DNA of 64,000 bases from Sphingobium sp. (GTDB lineage: Bacteria > Pseudomonadota > Alphaproteobacteria > Sphingomonadales > Sphingomonadaceae): positions 1 to 64,000 of the forward strand of contig JAHFPV010000012.1 in NCBI GenBank assembly GCA_023266575.1, written 5' to 3'. Below the pieces are notes generated by a model, which was not told the DNA's origin, made no database searches, and was given only the letters and a program-made list of their open reading frames with translations. How positions within the stretch are numbered: position 1 is the stretch's first letter; every line of letters starts with the position of its first letter. A program made the position numbers and the translations under genes. Shown here piece after piece: positions 24,210-31,643 of this stretch.

Positions 24210-24815
24210 CTACCGATCGATGCCATCGTGGGCGCGGGCGTAGAGTTCGGGACGCGTTCGGGCGAAGTGCAGGCGTGTCGCGCGAGCCTCGGCAAGACCC
24301 GGTGCGAACGCCTCCCACGCCGCCACCGCCGAGACGAGACTGCCTGATCGCTCGAGCAGCCGGTCGGCGAGCGCTACCACGACCAGGTTCGGCGTGACTT
24401 CGGGCCGGACCACCAGCAATCGTTCCAGCGCCTGCGCCTCATTTCCGGGACCAAGTCGGTCGGCGAGGATCGCCAGCGCTATCCCGGCAGAGCGTCCCAC
24501 GCCGTGGAAGCAATGCACCAGCAGCGAGCGATCGATCCTAGCCCGCGCGAAGACGACTGCCCGCTCCACGTCTCCCAGCGTCGCCACGCGGATGCCGAGG
24601 CTGTCGGTGTCGACGTCCTCGAACTGGAGCACGAGATGCGCCCTTCCGGGATCGGGCGCGAACCGTAGTCGCAGGTTTGGCCGGGCGCCCGGCTGCTCGA
24701 TCGTGATCACCGCGTCGAACTTGCGCTTGTGGCGCTTCGCCTGCGGCAGGCTTCCGACGGACACGCCGCCGGGCTTGGGCAATGCTAGCGGGGCTGGTTT
24801 CGTATATCCCGACAT
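24210..24815 (-). CDS. Tyrosine-phosphatase-like protein of the ICE
   Basis: A 201-residue protein with the cysteine-phosphatase loop H101-C102-x5-R108 (VHCFHGVGRSAGIALAI), preceded by VLQFEDVDTD, where the general-acid aspartate would lie. The fold is that of tyrosine/dual-specificity phosphatases. It is transcribed away from the integrase, in the same direction and 105 bp downstream of its stop. Similar genes recur on proteobacterial ICEs, but I know no proven role. Substrate and function are open; interference with a host kinase or with ICE regulation are both possible. Confidence 0.75.
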   Translation of the reverse strand: MSGYTKPAPLALPKPGGVSVGSLPQAKRHKRKFDAVITIEQPGARPNLRLRFAPDPGRAHLVLQFEDVDTDSLGIRVATLGDVERAVVFARARIDRSLLVHCFHGVGRSAGIALAILADRLGPGNEAQALERLLVVRPEVTPNLVVVALADRLLERSGSLVSAVAAWEAFAPGLAEARATRLHFARTRPELYARAHDGIDR

Positions 24816-24876
24816 GTTTCGTGCTCACGGAATTGCAGTGAGACCGTTAGGACAATGCCTGCGTCATTTTGGGGAA

Positions 24877-24906
24877 CGTGCCGGTGCCTGTCTGAACACC
24901 GGCACG
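24877..24906 (-). terminator. Hairpin between integrase and phosphatase genes
   Basis: Perfect 10-bp arms CGTGCCGGTG and CACCGGCACG with a 10-base loop lie 14 bp past the integrase stop. The stem is strong, but on the minus strand it is followed only by TTCC, so it may be a partial terminator or attenuate read-through into the phosphatase gene. Confidence 0.5.
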
Positions 24907-24920
24907 CCCACGGCCGGCGA

Positions 24921-26147
24921 TCAGGCGCGCCGCGCCGCCGGAAAGGCTGGCCGTAGGATCTTCCCACCGCCGCGCAGCTGGTCGAGATAGTCCGACCAGC
25001 GCTGCATCATGACGACGCGCTCGTCCCAATATTCGCCGCGAGCATAGGCTCGCCGGACCTGGTTGGTGTCGACATGGGCGAGCTGGCGCTCGATCGCGTC
25101 GGGGTTCCATTCGCCCATCTCGTTGAGCAGCGTCGCGGCCATCGCCCGGAAGCCGTGCGCGGTCATCTGGTCGGTCGTGTAGCCGAGCTTGCGCAGGCCC
25201 TGGTTGACGGCATTCTCCGACATCGCCTTGCGCGGCTTGCCGAGGCACGGGAACAGGTATTTCCACCAGTGCGTGTGCTCGTGAAGCTCCTTGAGCATCG
25301 CGATCACCTGCCGTGACAGCGGCACCCGGTGCGGCCGTCGCATCTTCATGCGCTCCGCAGGGATAAACCAGATCGCCTCGTCGAAATCGATATCGGTCCA
25401 TTCGGCCTGCCTCAGCTCGCCGGGCCGAAGCAGCACATGGGGGGAGAGCCGCATTGCCATGACGGTGACCTTGTGGCCGCTGTAGCCGTCAATGGCCCGG
25501 AGCAAAGCGCCGACCTCGGACGGCCGCGTGATGGCCGCGAAATGCTTGACCTTCGGCACGGCGATAGCACCGCGAAGGTCGGCGGCAACATCCTTGTCGC
25601 ACCGAACCGTCGCCACGCCATAGCGGAACACGCGGCTCAGGACGCTGCGCATGCGCCGTGCGCTCTCGTATGCGCCGGTCGCCTCGACCTTGCGAAGGAC
25701 GGCGAGCGCCTCATGCGGTGTGATCTGCGCGATCGGGATCGTGCCGATCAATGGATAGGCCTTGGCGAGAAGCCAGCGGATCTTGTCGACGGTCACCGGC
25801 GCGAGACCGTCCCGCTCGCATTTGACGAGCCATTCCTCGGCGACCGCCTCGAAGGTGTTGGCAGCAGCGTATTTGGCGGCGATCCGGGCGCGCTTTTTCT
25901 CCAGCGCCGGATCGATCCCCTCGGCAATCTTCTTCTTGGCCTCGTCGCGCCGCACACGCGCCTCCGCGAGGCTTACCGTTGGCCATCCACCGAGATGAAG
26001 CTTCTTCTGTTTGTCCAGAAAACGGTAGTTGAAGCGCCACAGCTTCGAGCCGTTGGGCTGGATGACGAGATAGAGATTCTGAGAATCGGTAAGGTTCCAG
26101 GCCTTCGCTCTCGGCTTGGCGGCATTGATCTGGATGTAGGTCAGCAT
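24921..26147 (-). CDS. int: ICE tyrosine integrase
   Basis: A 408-residue phage-type integrase. The N-terminal DUF4102 arm-binding region (NLYLVIQPNGSKLWRFNYRF, KLHLGGWPTVSLAEAR) precedes a core-binding domain and a catalytic domain. The latter has the arginine in LLRPGELRQAEW, HGFRAMAATLL (H-x-x-R), LAHVDTNQVRRAYARGEY and the terminal ERVVMMQRWSDYLDQL carrying the tyrosine just before it. It is read away from the tRNA-Leu gene, whose 3' end lies 177 bp upstream of the start. This is the standard layout for integrases that use tRNA 3' ends. Frequent neighbours in R7A-type ICEs are rdfS and the fseA switch, both present. Confidence 0.94.
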   Translation of the reverse strand: MLTYIQINAAKPRAKAWNLTDSQNLYLVIQPNGSKLWRFNYRFLDKQKKLHLGGWPTVSLAEARVRRDEAKKKIAEGIDPALEKKRARIAAKYAAANTFEAVAEEWLVKCERDGLAPVTVDKIRWLLAKAYPLIGTIPIAQITPHEALAVLRKVEATGAYESARRMRSVLSRVFRYGVATVRCDKDVAADLRGAIAVPKVKHFAAITRPSEVGALLRAIDGYSGHKVTVMAMRLSPHVLLRPGELRQAEWTDIDFDEAIWFIPAERMKMRRPHRVPLSRQVIAMLKELHEHTHWWKYLFPCLGKPRKAMSENAVNQGLRKLGYTTDQMTAHGFRAMAATLLNEMGEWNPDAIERQLAHVDTNQVRRAYARGEYWDERVVMMQRWSDYLDQLRGGGKILRPAFPAARRA

Positions 26148-26324
26148 GGTCGTTTTCCCAGCAAGGCCGGGTCGATCCGAGGGCACCAAAAAGAGCAGCA
26201 TTTTGTGGTCGCTGCTGGTGCCCTTAGCCGGATTTCGCCGGACGGTGTCTGGCGATTCTCGGCCTAAAAATGCTGTGAAACCAGCCGCTTACTGGATGCT
26301 GCTGGACGTCTCCAGAGCCAGTAT

Positions 26325-26360
26325 TGGTGCCCAGAAGAGGACTCGAACCTCCACGACCTT
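26325..26360. other. Probable right attachment site within the tRNA-Leu 3' end
   Basis: The ICE boundary should lie in the 3' part of the tRNA (T-arm, acceptor stem and CCA), since the gene is intact on the chromosomal side and the integrase starts 177 bp away. The matching direct repeat at the other end was not found in the window, so the left end lies outside it. The exact crossover bases cannot be fixed from one junction. Confidence 0.55.
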
Positions 26361-26411
26361 GCGATCGCCAGCACCTGAAGCTGGTGCGTCTACCAATTCC
26401 GCCATCTGGGC
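26325..26411 (-). tRNA. tRNA-Leu (anticodon CAG)
   Basis: Minus-strand 87-nt tRNA including encoded CCA. The acceptor stem pairs GCCCAGA with TCTGGGC. The D-arm contains GGTAGACGC, the anticodon stem CCAGC/GCTGG encloses TTCAGGT (anticodon CAG), a long variable arm follows, and the T-arm has GGTTCGAGTCC. The long variable arm and D-arm match leucine tRNAs. It serves as ICE insertion site and remains functional because the element supplies or retains the 3' end. Confidence 0.95.
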
Positions 26412-26541
26412 ACGGGGTAGGAGCGCGCAACTAGCCGCTGCCCTTGGGGCTGTCAACGCAGGAAAGCGGATAATTTTTGTGGTTCGGGCAAAAAGGCGGG
26501 TTATGGGCGATCACGCCCTTTGCCCAACAGGATGCCCTGCC

Positions 26542-27297
26542 ATGACCCATGCCGACTTTGTGCCGCCCGCCCTGTTTGTCCGGCCTGACGGGTTGCGTCT
26601 GGCCTATCGGCAGTGGAGCGGGATGTGGCCGACGATCGTCTTTCTGCCGGGCTATATGTCCGACATGGAGGGGGGTAAGGCGGTCGCGCTGGATGCCTGG
26701 GCGGTGCGTAACGGGCGGGCGATGCTGCGGCTGGACTATGCGGGGTGTGGGGCGAGCGAGGGGCGCTTTGTGGATGGGACGCTGGCCAGCTGGCGGGACG
26801 ATGTGCTGCTGCTGATCGACGCACTGGTCGAGGGTCCGGTAGTGCTGGTGGGATCATCCATGGGCGGCTGGCTGGCGCTGCTGGTGGCGCTGGCGCGGCC
26901 GGATCGGGTGGCGGGGCTGGTCGGGATCGCGGCGGCGCCGGATTTCACCGACTGGGGCTTTACCGACGCGGACAAGGCATTGCTGATGACCGAGGGGCGG
27001 ATCGAAGAGCCGACCCCCTATGGCGACCAGCCCTATGTGACGACGCTTGGTTTCTGGGAATCGGGGCAGGCGCTGCGGTTGCTCGATGGGCCGATCGCGA
27101 TCGACTGCCCGGTGCGGCTGCTTCAGGGGCAGCGGGACGATGATGTGCCGTGGGAGACGGCGCTGCGGACTGCGGGGCTGGTGCGTTCATCCGATGTGCA
27201 GACGCTGCTGGTTAAGGACGGCGACCACCGCCTTTCCCGCGACTGCGACATCGCCCTGCTGATCCGCACCGTCGCCAGCCTGTTGGATAGTCTCTGA
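26542..27297 (+). CDS. Alpha/beta hydrolase
   Basis: A 251-residue hydrolase with the oxyanion region FLPGYMSDMEGGK, nucleophile elbow GSSMGG, an aspartate in QGQRDDDVPW and the catalytic histidine in DGDHRLS. Relatives are annotated as alpha/beta-fold hydrolases or palmitoyl-thioesterase-like proteins; the substrate is unknown. A start at 26502 would add 13 residues. It ends sharing one base with the next gene (TGATG), so they form a two-gene operon. Confidence 0.85.
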   Translation: MTHADFVPPALFVRPDGLRLAYRQWSGMWPTIVFLPGYMSDMEGGKAVALDAWAVRNGRAMLRLDYAGCGASEGRFVDGTLASWRDDVLLLIDALVEGPVVLVGSSMGGWLALLVALARPDRVAGLVGIAAAPDFTDWGFTDADKALLMTEGRIEEPTPYGDQPYVTTLGFWESGQALRLLDGPIAIDCPVRLLQGQRDDDVPWETALRTAGLVRSSDVQTLLVKDGDHRLSRDCDIALLIRTVASLLDSL

Positions 27298-28175
27298 TGC
27301 CCCTTTTTCTGCCGATCCTGTTGCTGGCTCAGGCCTATGACCCGGAGATTGAGGCGGTGATGAACCGCAGCCGCAAGGAGAAGCAGGAGGCTGCTGCTGC
27401 GGCGGTTGCGGCACCCAAGGCGACGGCGGCGCGGGAGGATGGGCGGATTCCGGTCCCGGCCAAATTTGCGGCACCCTTTCAGGCCTGTCTGGATCAGGCG
27501 GTCGAATCGCCCGATGCGGCGGTCGCCTTTGCGCAGAAGTGGCGGATCGACGGCGGCAGTTTCTATGCGCGGCACTGTATGGGCTTTGCCTATGCGCGGG
27601 CGGAGCGCTGGGCGCCGGCGATCGTCGCGTTCGAGCAGGCCGCCGAGGAGGCCGAGCGCAGCGCCGAGATGGCACAGAGCGCAAGGCTGTGGGCGCAGGC
27701 GGGCAATGCGGCGCTGGCCAGCGGAGACGCGGCCAAGGCGCGGCAGGATTTCGACGCGGCGCTGGCGCGGGGACTGCCCGACGGCATGGAGAAGGGCGAG
27801 GTGCATCTCGATCGGGCGCGGGCGCTGGTGGCGCTGGGCGACGGGGCGGCGGCGCGGGACTCGCTGGATGTAGCACTGGCACAGGCGCCCAAGGACCCGC
27901 TGGGCTGGCTGCTATCGGCGACGCTGGCGCGGCGGTCGGGCGAGATGGCGCTGGCGCAGGCGCATATTGCCCGTGCGGTGCAGCTGTCGCCCGATGATGC
28001 GTCAGTGGCGCTGGAGGAGGGCAATATCGCCGTTCTGACCGATCATGCAGATGTGGCGCGGTCGGCCTGGCAGCGGGCGGTCAGGCTGGCACCGACGACA
28101 GCGGCAGGGAAGGCGGCGGCGGACAATCTGTCGCGATTGCCCGCCGCTGGCACGGTTAAGCCGACACCGAGTTAG
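27297..28175 (+). CDS. Tetratricopeptide-repeat protein, exported or membrane-anchored
   Basis: A 292-residue protein with a hydrophobic N-terminus (LFLPILLLAQAYD) and repeated TPR-like helix pairs between about residues 90 and 280 (ALASGDAAKARQDFDAALARGLPD; DPLGWLLSATLARRSGEMALAQAHIARAVQLSPDD, in part). TPRs mediate protein contacts; the partner is unknown. It is coupled to the upstream hydrolase. Confidence 0.8.
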   Translation: MPLFLPILLLAQAYDPEIEAVMNRSRKEKQEAAAAAVAAPKATAAREDGRIPVPAKFAAPFQACLDQAVESPDAAVAFAQKWRIDGGSFYARHCMGFAYARAERWAPAIVAFEQAAEEAERSAEMAQSARLWAQAGNAALASGDAAKARQDFDAALARGLPDGMEKGEVHLDRARALVALGDGAAARDSLDVALAQAPKDPLGWLLSATLARRSGEMALAQAHIARAVQLSPDDASVALEEGNIAVLTDHADVARSAWQRAVRLAPTTAAGKAAADNLSRLPAAGTVKPTPS

Positions 28176-28183
28176 ACATATAA

Positions 28184-28215
28184 AATGGTTTTTATCGCCA
28201 TATAGCTAAACCATT
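28184..28215. terminator. Bidirectional stem between convergent genes
   Basis: AATGGTTT and AAACCATT arms separated by 16 bases lie between the TPR gene stop and the SIMPL gene stop. AT-rich with weak pairing; a possible shared terminator. Confidence 0.3.
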
Positions 28216-28216
28216 G

Positions 28217-28924
28217 TTATTTAAGGTAAAAATCTACAGTTGTAACGACACGGACCTTTTTATAGGGGGTGTCGCTCGATCCGTCACCGCCTTCGCCGTC
28301 GCGGGCCTCGATCGAGAAATAGCCCTGGGTCGCGCTCTTGATGCTGCCGACGCTGATGCCGCTGTCCTGCGCGAATTGTTCGGCGGCGTTGCGCGCGTCC
28401 TTGGTGGCGGCGGCGACCATGGGCGGCTTGAGGTCATTCAGCTTGGTAAAGCTGTAGCGCATCCCCGACCCTTCCTGGAGCGTCACGCCGCGGCGGACGA
28501 GGTCGAATTGTTGCGCCACGGCGCGCTGGGCGCGGGCGATGTCGGTGGTGCGCAGCAACATCCGCTGGGTGATGGTGATATTGTTGACACCATTGTTGAG
28601 ATATTGGTTCACCCCCGCGCCGACCGGGGTGAGCGCTTCGGGCTTGAAGCCCAGGCTGGCGAAATAGGCCTTGAGTTCGCGGGTGTTATTGTCGATTTCG
28701 GCGCGTACCGAGGGCAGGTCGAAGCCGGTTGCCGAGTAGCTGATCGACCAGGTGGCGAGGTCCGCCGTCACATCCTTTTCAGCCAGGCCGCGGACGGTGA
28801 CCGATCGGTCCGCCGCCTTGGCCCGCTTCAGCCCGTCGCCCAGCAGATAACCGCCGCTCATGACGCCCAACGCCAGCAGCGCGGCGCTGCCCAACAATAT
28901 CTTGTCCCGCAATTCCAATGCCAT
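28217..28924 (-). CDS. SIMPL-domain (DUF541) protein, membrane-anchored
   Basis: A 235-residue protein with a single N-terminal membrane segment (residues about 9-28) and a periplasmic SIMPL domain. The domain is recognised by VRGLAEKDVTADLATWSISYSATG and by ITITQRMLLRTTDIARAQRAV and VRVVTTVDFYLK (shown in part). SIMPL/BP26-like proteins oligomerise in the periplasm; the function is not known. Confidence 0.85.
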   Translation of the reverse strand: MALELRDKILLGSAALLALGVMSGGYLLGDGLKRAKAADRSVTVRGLAEKDVTADLATWSISYSATGFDLPSVRAEIDNNTRELKAYFASLGFKPEALTPVGAGVNQYLNNGVNNITITQRMLLRTTDIARAQRAVAQQFDLVRRGVTLQEGSGMRYSFTKLNDLKPPMVAAATKDARNAAEQFAQDSGISVGSIKSATQGYFSIEARDGEGGDGSSDTPYKKVRVVTTVDFYLK

Positions 28925-29026
28925 AATGCTTTCCTCTTCCTTCGGGGGATGCGCGGCCTTATCTATGGGGCTGTCCTGCCAGTCCTGAGATGAACCGTTG
29001 CTTTATAGCGACGAATGGAGTGACCC

Positions 29027-29461
29027 TTGCCCAAATATCTGCATAGCATGGTCCGTGTGACCGACGTGGACAAAAGCATCGCCTTTTTCGACCTGCTGGG
29101 CCTGAAAGAGGTCAAAAGGTTCGACAGCGAACAGGGGCGTTTCACGTTGGTTTATCTCGCCGCGCCGGGGGATGAGGAGGCGCAGGTCGAGCTGACCTAT
29201 AACTGGCCGCCGACCGATGGCAGTCCGGCGGAAAGCTATGATGGCGGGCGCAATTTCGGCCATCTCGCCTATCGGGTCGAGAATATCTACGAGACCTGCC
29301 AGCGTTTCCTGGACGCGGGCGTGACGATCAACCGGCCACCGCGCGACGGGCATATGGCGTTCGTGCGCACGCCGGACGGCATTTCGATCGAACTGTTGCA
29401 GGACGGGCGGCTGGACCCGGCCGAACCCTGGCTGTCGATGCCCAATATCGGCGCGTGGTAA
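29027..29461 (+). CDS. gloA: Lactoylglutathione lyase (glyoxalase I)
   Basis: A 144-residue glyoxalase I, which converts the methylglyoxal-glutathione hemithioacetal to S-lactoylglutathione. Metal ligands are visible as H6 (YLHSMVRV), E in VELTYNW, H in FGHLAYRV and E in SIELLQ. It starts at a TTG with GGAG seven bases upstream; no ATG fits before MVRV. gloB follows six bases after its stop, so the whole glyoxalase pathway is one operon. Glutathione synthesis (gshA) is 9 kb away. Confidence 0.93.
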   Translation: MPKYLHSMVRVTDVDKSIAFFDLLGLKEVKRFDSEQGRFTLVYLAAPGDEEAQVELTYNWPPTDGSPAESYDGGRNFGHLAYRVENIYETCQRFLDAGVTINRPPRDGHMAFVRTPDGISIELLQDGRLDPAEPWLSMPNIGAW

Positions 29462-29466
29462 GCGCG

Positions 29467-30189
29467 ATGCTGGAGGTGGTCCGCATCCCCGTGCTCAGCG
29501 ACAATTATGTCTGGCTGATGCATGACGCGGCGAGCGGCGAGACGGTGGTGATCGACCCGGCGGTGGCCGATCCTGTGCTGGCGGCAGCGGCAGAGCGCGG
29601 CTGGACCATCGGCCAGATCTGGAACACGCACTGGCATGGCGATCATGTCGGCGGCAATGCGGCGATCAAGGCGGCAACCGGCTGCACGATTACCGGTCCG
29701 GCGGCGGAGGCGGCAAAGATCGGCACGCTCGACCGGACGGTGGGCGAGGGCGACAGGGTGCAGATCGGGACGCATGTGGCGACCGTGATGGAAGTCCCGG
29801 CGCATACTGCCGGGCATATTGCCTATCATCTGGCCGATGACGCCATCGTCTTTGTCGGCGATACGCTGTTTGCGATGGGCTGCGGGCGATTGTTCGAGGG
29901 GACGGCGGCGCAGATGTTCGCCAATATGGCGCGGCTGAGCGCGTTGCCGGAGGATACGGCGGTCTATTGCGCGCATGAATATACGCTCTCCAACGGCCGC
30001 TTCGCGCTGGGGGTGGAGCCGGACAACATGGCGCTGGCCGTGCGGATGGCAGAGGTCGAGGCGGCGCGGGCGCGCGGCGAGGCGACGGTGCCGACGACGA
30101 TCGGGCTGGAGCGGGCGACCAATATCTTCATGCGGGCGCGCGACGTGGAAGAGCTGGCGCAGCGCCGCGCCGCGAAGGATGCGGCCTGA
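29467..30189 (+). CDS. gloB: Hydroxyacylglutathione hydrolase (glyoxalase II)
   Basis: A 240-residue metallo-beta-lactamase-fold enzyme that hydrolyses S-lactoylglutathione to lactate and glutathione. It has the motif THWHGDHVGG (HxHxDH), H in PAHTAGHI, D in FVGDTLF and H in CAHEYTLSN. It ends with the helical C-terminal domain of the family. A GTG at 29455 overlapping gloA is an alternative start. Confidence 0.94.
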   Translation: MLEVVRIPVLSDNYVWLMHDAASGETVVIDPAVADPVLAAAAERGWTIGQIWNTHWHGDHVGGNAAIKAATGCTITGPAAEAAKIGTLDRTVGEGDRVQIGTHVATVMEVPAHTAGHIAYHLADDAIVFVGDTLFAMGCGRLFEGTAAQMFANMARLSALPEDTAVYCAHEYTLSNGRFALGVEPDNMALAVRMAEVEAARARGEATVPTTIGLERATNIFMRARDVEELAQRRAAKDAA

Positions 30190-30241
30190 CGGAACCTGCG
30201 CTATGCTGTCGTCCTGTGGGCAGAGAATGAGGAGAGCCGTG

Positions 30242-30643
30242 ATGCGTGCCTGGATATGCCTGACGCCCCTGATGCTGGCTGCCTGCACCGGCAGCTATAC
30301 GCCCACGCCGCTGACCGACAAGCAGGCCGCAACGCTGGACAAGGCGCTGGCGGGTAAGGTTGCGGGCGAGAAGGTCAGCTGCATCAACCGCGAGCCGCAG
30401 ACCAACCTGACCGTAATCAGCAATAATGTGCTGCTCTACCGGGTCAGCAGGCGGCTGATTTACAAGAATGAGCTGATCGGTAGCTGCAACGGCCTGACCT
30501 ATGGCGATACGATGATTACCCGCAGTTTCGGGTCGCAGCTTTGTCGCGGCGACATCGCGACCAGCGCCAATCTGATGACGGGGATGACCACGGGCAGCTG
30601 CGCGCTGGGGGATTTCATACCCTATCGCGCGCCGGGGAAGTGA
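30242..30643 (+). CDS. Small lipoprotein of unknown function
   Basis: A 133-residue protein with a lipobox LMLAAC near residue 15. The mature part has a pattern with four further cysteines and VSCINREPQTNLTVIS. I do not recognise the family; similar proteins occur in sphingomonads. A REP-like palindrome follows the stop. Confidence 0.7.
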   Translation: MRAWICLTPLMLAACTGSYTPTPLTDKQAATLDKALAGKVAGEKVSCINREPQTNLTVISNNVLLYRVSRRLIYKNELIGSCNGLTYGDTMITRSFGSQLCRGDIATSANLMTGMTTGSCALGDFIPYRAPGK

Positions 30644-30700
30644 GGGTGCTGGCGGGAACCCATGTCTCGTCACGCGATTGGATTGTCGGAGCCGAGATGG

Positions 30701-30720
30701 GTCCCCGCCTGCGCAGGGAC
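30701..30720. repeat. REP-like palindrome GTCCC...GGGAC
   Basis: GTCCCCGCCTGCGCAGGGAC resembles short palindromes scattered between genes in sphingomonad genomes. It sits between two convergent genes and may act as a terminator. Confidence 0.4.
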
Positions 30721-30734
30721 GACGGGGGGTAGCG

Positions 30735-31643
30735 TTATCGCCCTTTGGCGGCAGCGGCTTCGCGAGTGAGCCGCTGGTCAAGATTGCTGCGCGCGGTGGC
30801 GGCGTAGGTGGCGCAGGCTTTGCTGTCGATCAGCGGGGCTTTTCCGGCGAGGCGATCGTAGAGATTGCTGGAGGCGGGATGCGGGGTGATGAGCAGGTCG
30901 CAGCGCAGGGCCGCGACCTTGGCGATGGTGGCGCGCAGGCGTGCGACATAGGCGGGGTGATCGGCAAAGCGATAATGGTTCGCCGATACCGCGCTGAGGC
31001 TGTCGGCATAGACGATCCTGCGGCAGCTTTTGCCAGCGCAGGCGGTCCAGGACCAGCTGGTGCCGCCCGGCGAATGGCCCGGCGTCAGATGGACGGTCAG
31101 GCGCAGCGACCCCAGCGCGATGGTCTCGCCATCCTTGACGATGCGCCCGACGCGCGCGCCGGCGAAATCGGGGATGCTGCCGCGTTGCGGATCATCGCTG
31201 GCCGGGGTGCCGCTTTCCAGCATCGGTCGGGCCGCCGCCGACGCGATCAGGGTTGCGCCGGTGCGTTGCTGGATGGCGTGCAGGCCGCCGACATGATCGA
31301 CATGTTCATGGGTGGTGAGCAGATATTTGACGTCTGTGGGGCGGAGACCCAGCCGCTCGATATTCGCGATGATCGACGGGACGGCCTGCGCGGTGGCCGC
31401 GTCGATCAGGATGTGGCCCTTCGATCCGGTGATCAGCAGCACGGTGATGCCGCAACTGCCGACATCATAGACATTGGCGAAGATGCGGACGGGCGGGGCG
31501 GGGTCGCTCCAGCCATCCTTGCCCGCGCATTGGCGCTGATGCTCGGCGATGCTGGCCGGGCCTGATGGCGCGGCGGAGAGTGGCGCGCTGGCGATGATCG
31601 CCGCCGCTATGGCCATGGGACGCAGTGCCATCAAGCCCTTCAT
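30735..31643 (-). CDS. Subclass B3 metallo-beta-lactamase (candidate)
   Basis: A 302-residue secreted enzyme (signal peptide, cleavage near PLSAAP). It has the B3 zinc ligands THEHVDHVGG (H-x-H-x-DH), GHSPGGTSW (H196 in standard numbering) and PHPASS (H263), the Ser221 motif ADSLSAVS and the B3-typical NVYDVGSCGITVLLITG. Environmental sphingomonads carry chromosomal B3 enzymes that hydrolyse penicillins, cephalosporins or carbapenems to differing degrees. It overlaps the acyl-CoA ligase stop by four bases (ATGA) and lies downstream of it. A non-resistance role, such as lactone hydrolysis, is possible. Confidence 0.87.
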   Translation of the reverse strand: MKGLMALRPMAIAAAIIASAPLSAAPSGPASIAEHQRQCAGKDGWSDPAPPVRIFANVYDVGSCGITVLLITGSKGHILIDAATAQAVPSIIANIERLGLRPTDVKYLLTTHEHVDHVGGLHAIQQRTGATLIASAAARPMLESGTPASDDPQRGSIPDFAGARVGRIVKDGETIALGSLRLTVHLTPGHSPGGTSWSWTACAGKSCRRIVYADSLSAVSANHYRFADHPAYVARLRATIAKVAALRCDLLITPHPASSNLYDRLAGKAPLIDSKACATYAATARSNLDQRLTREAAAAKGR

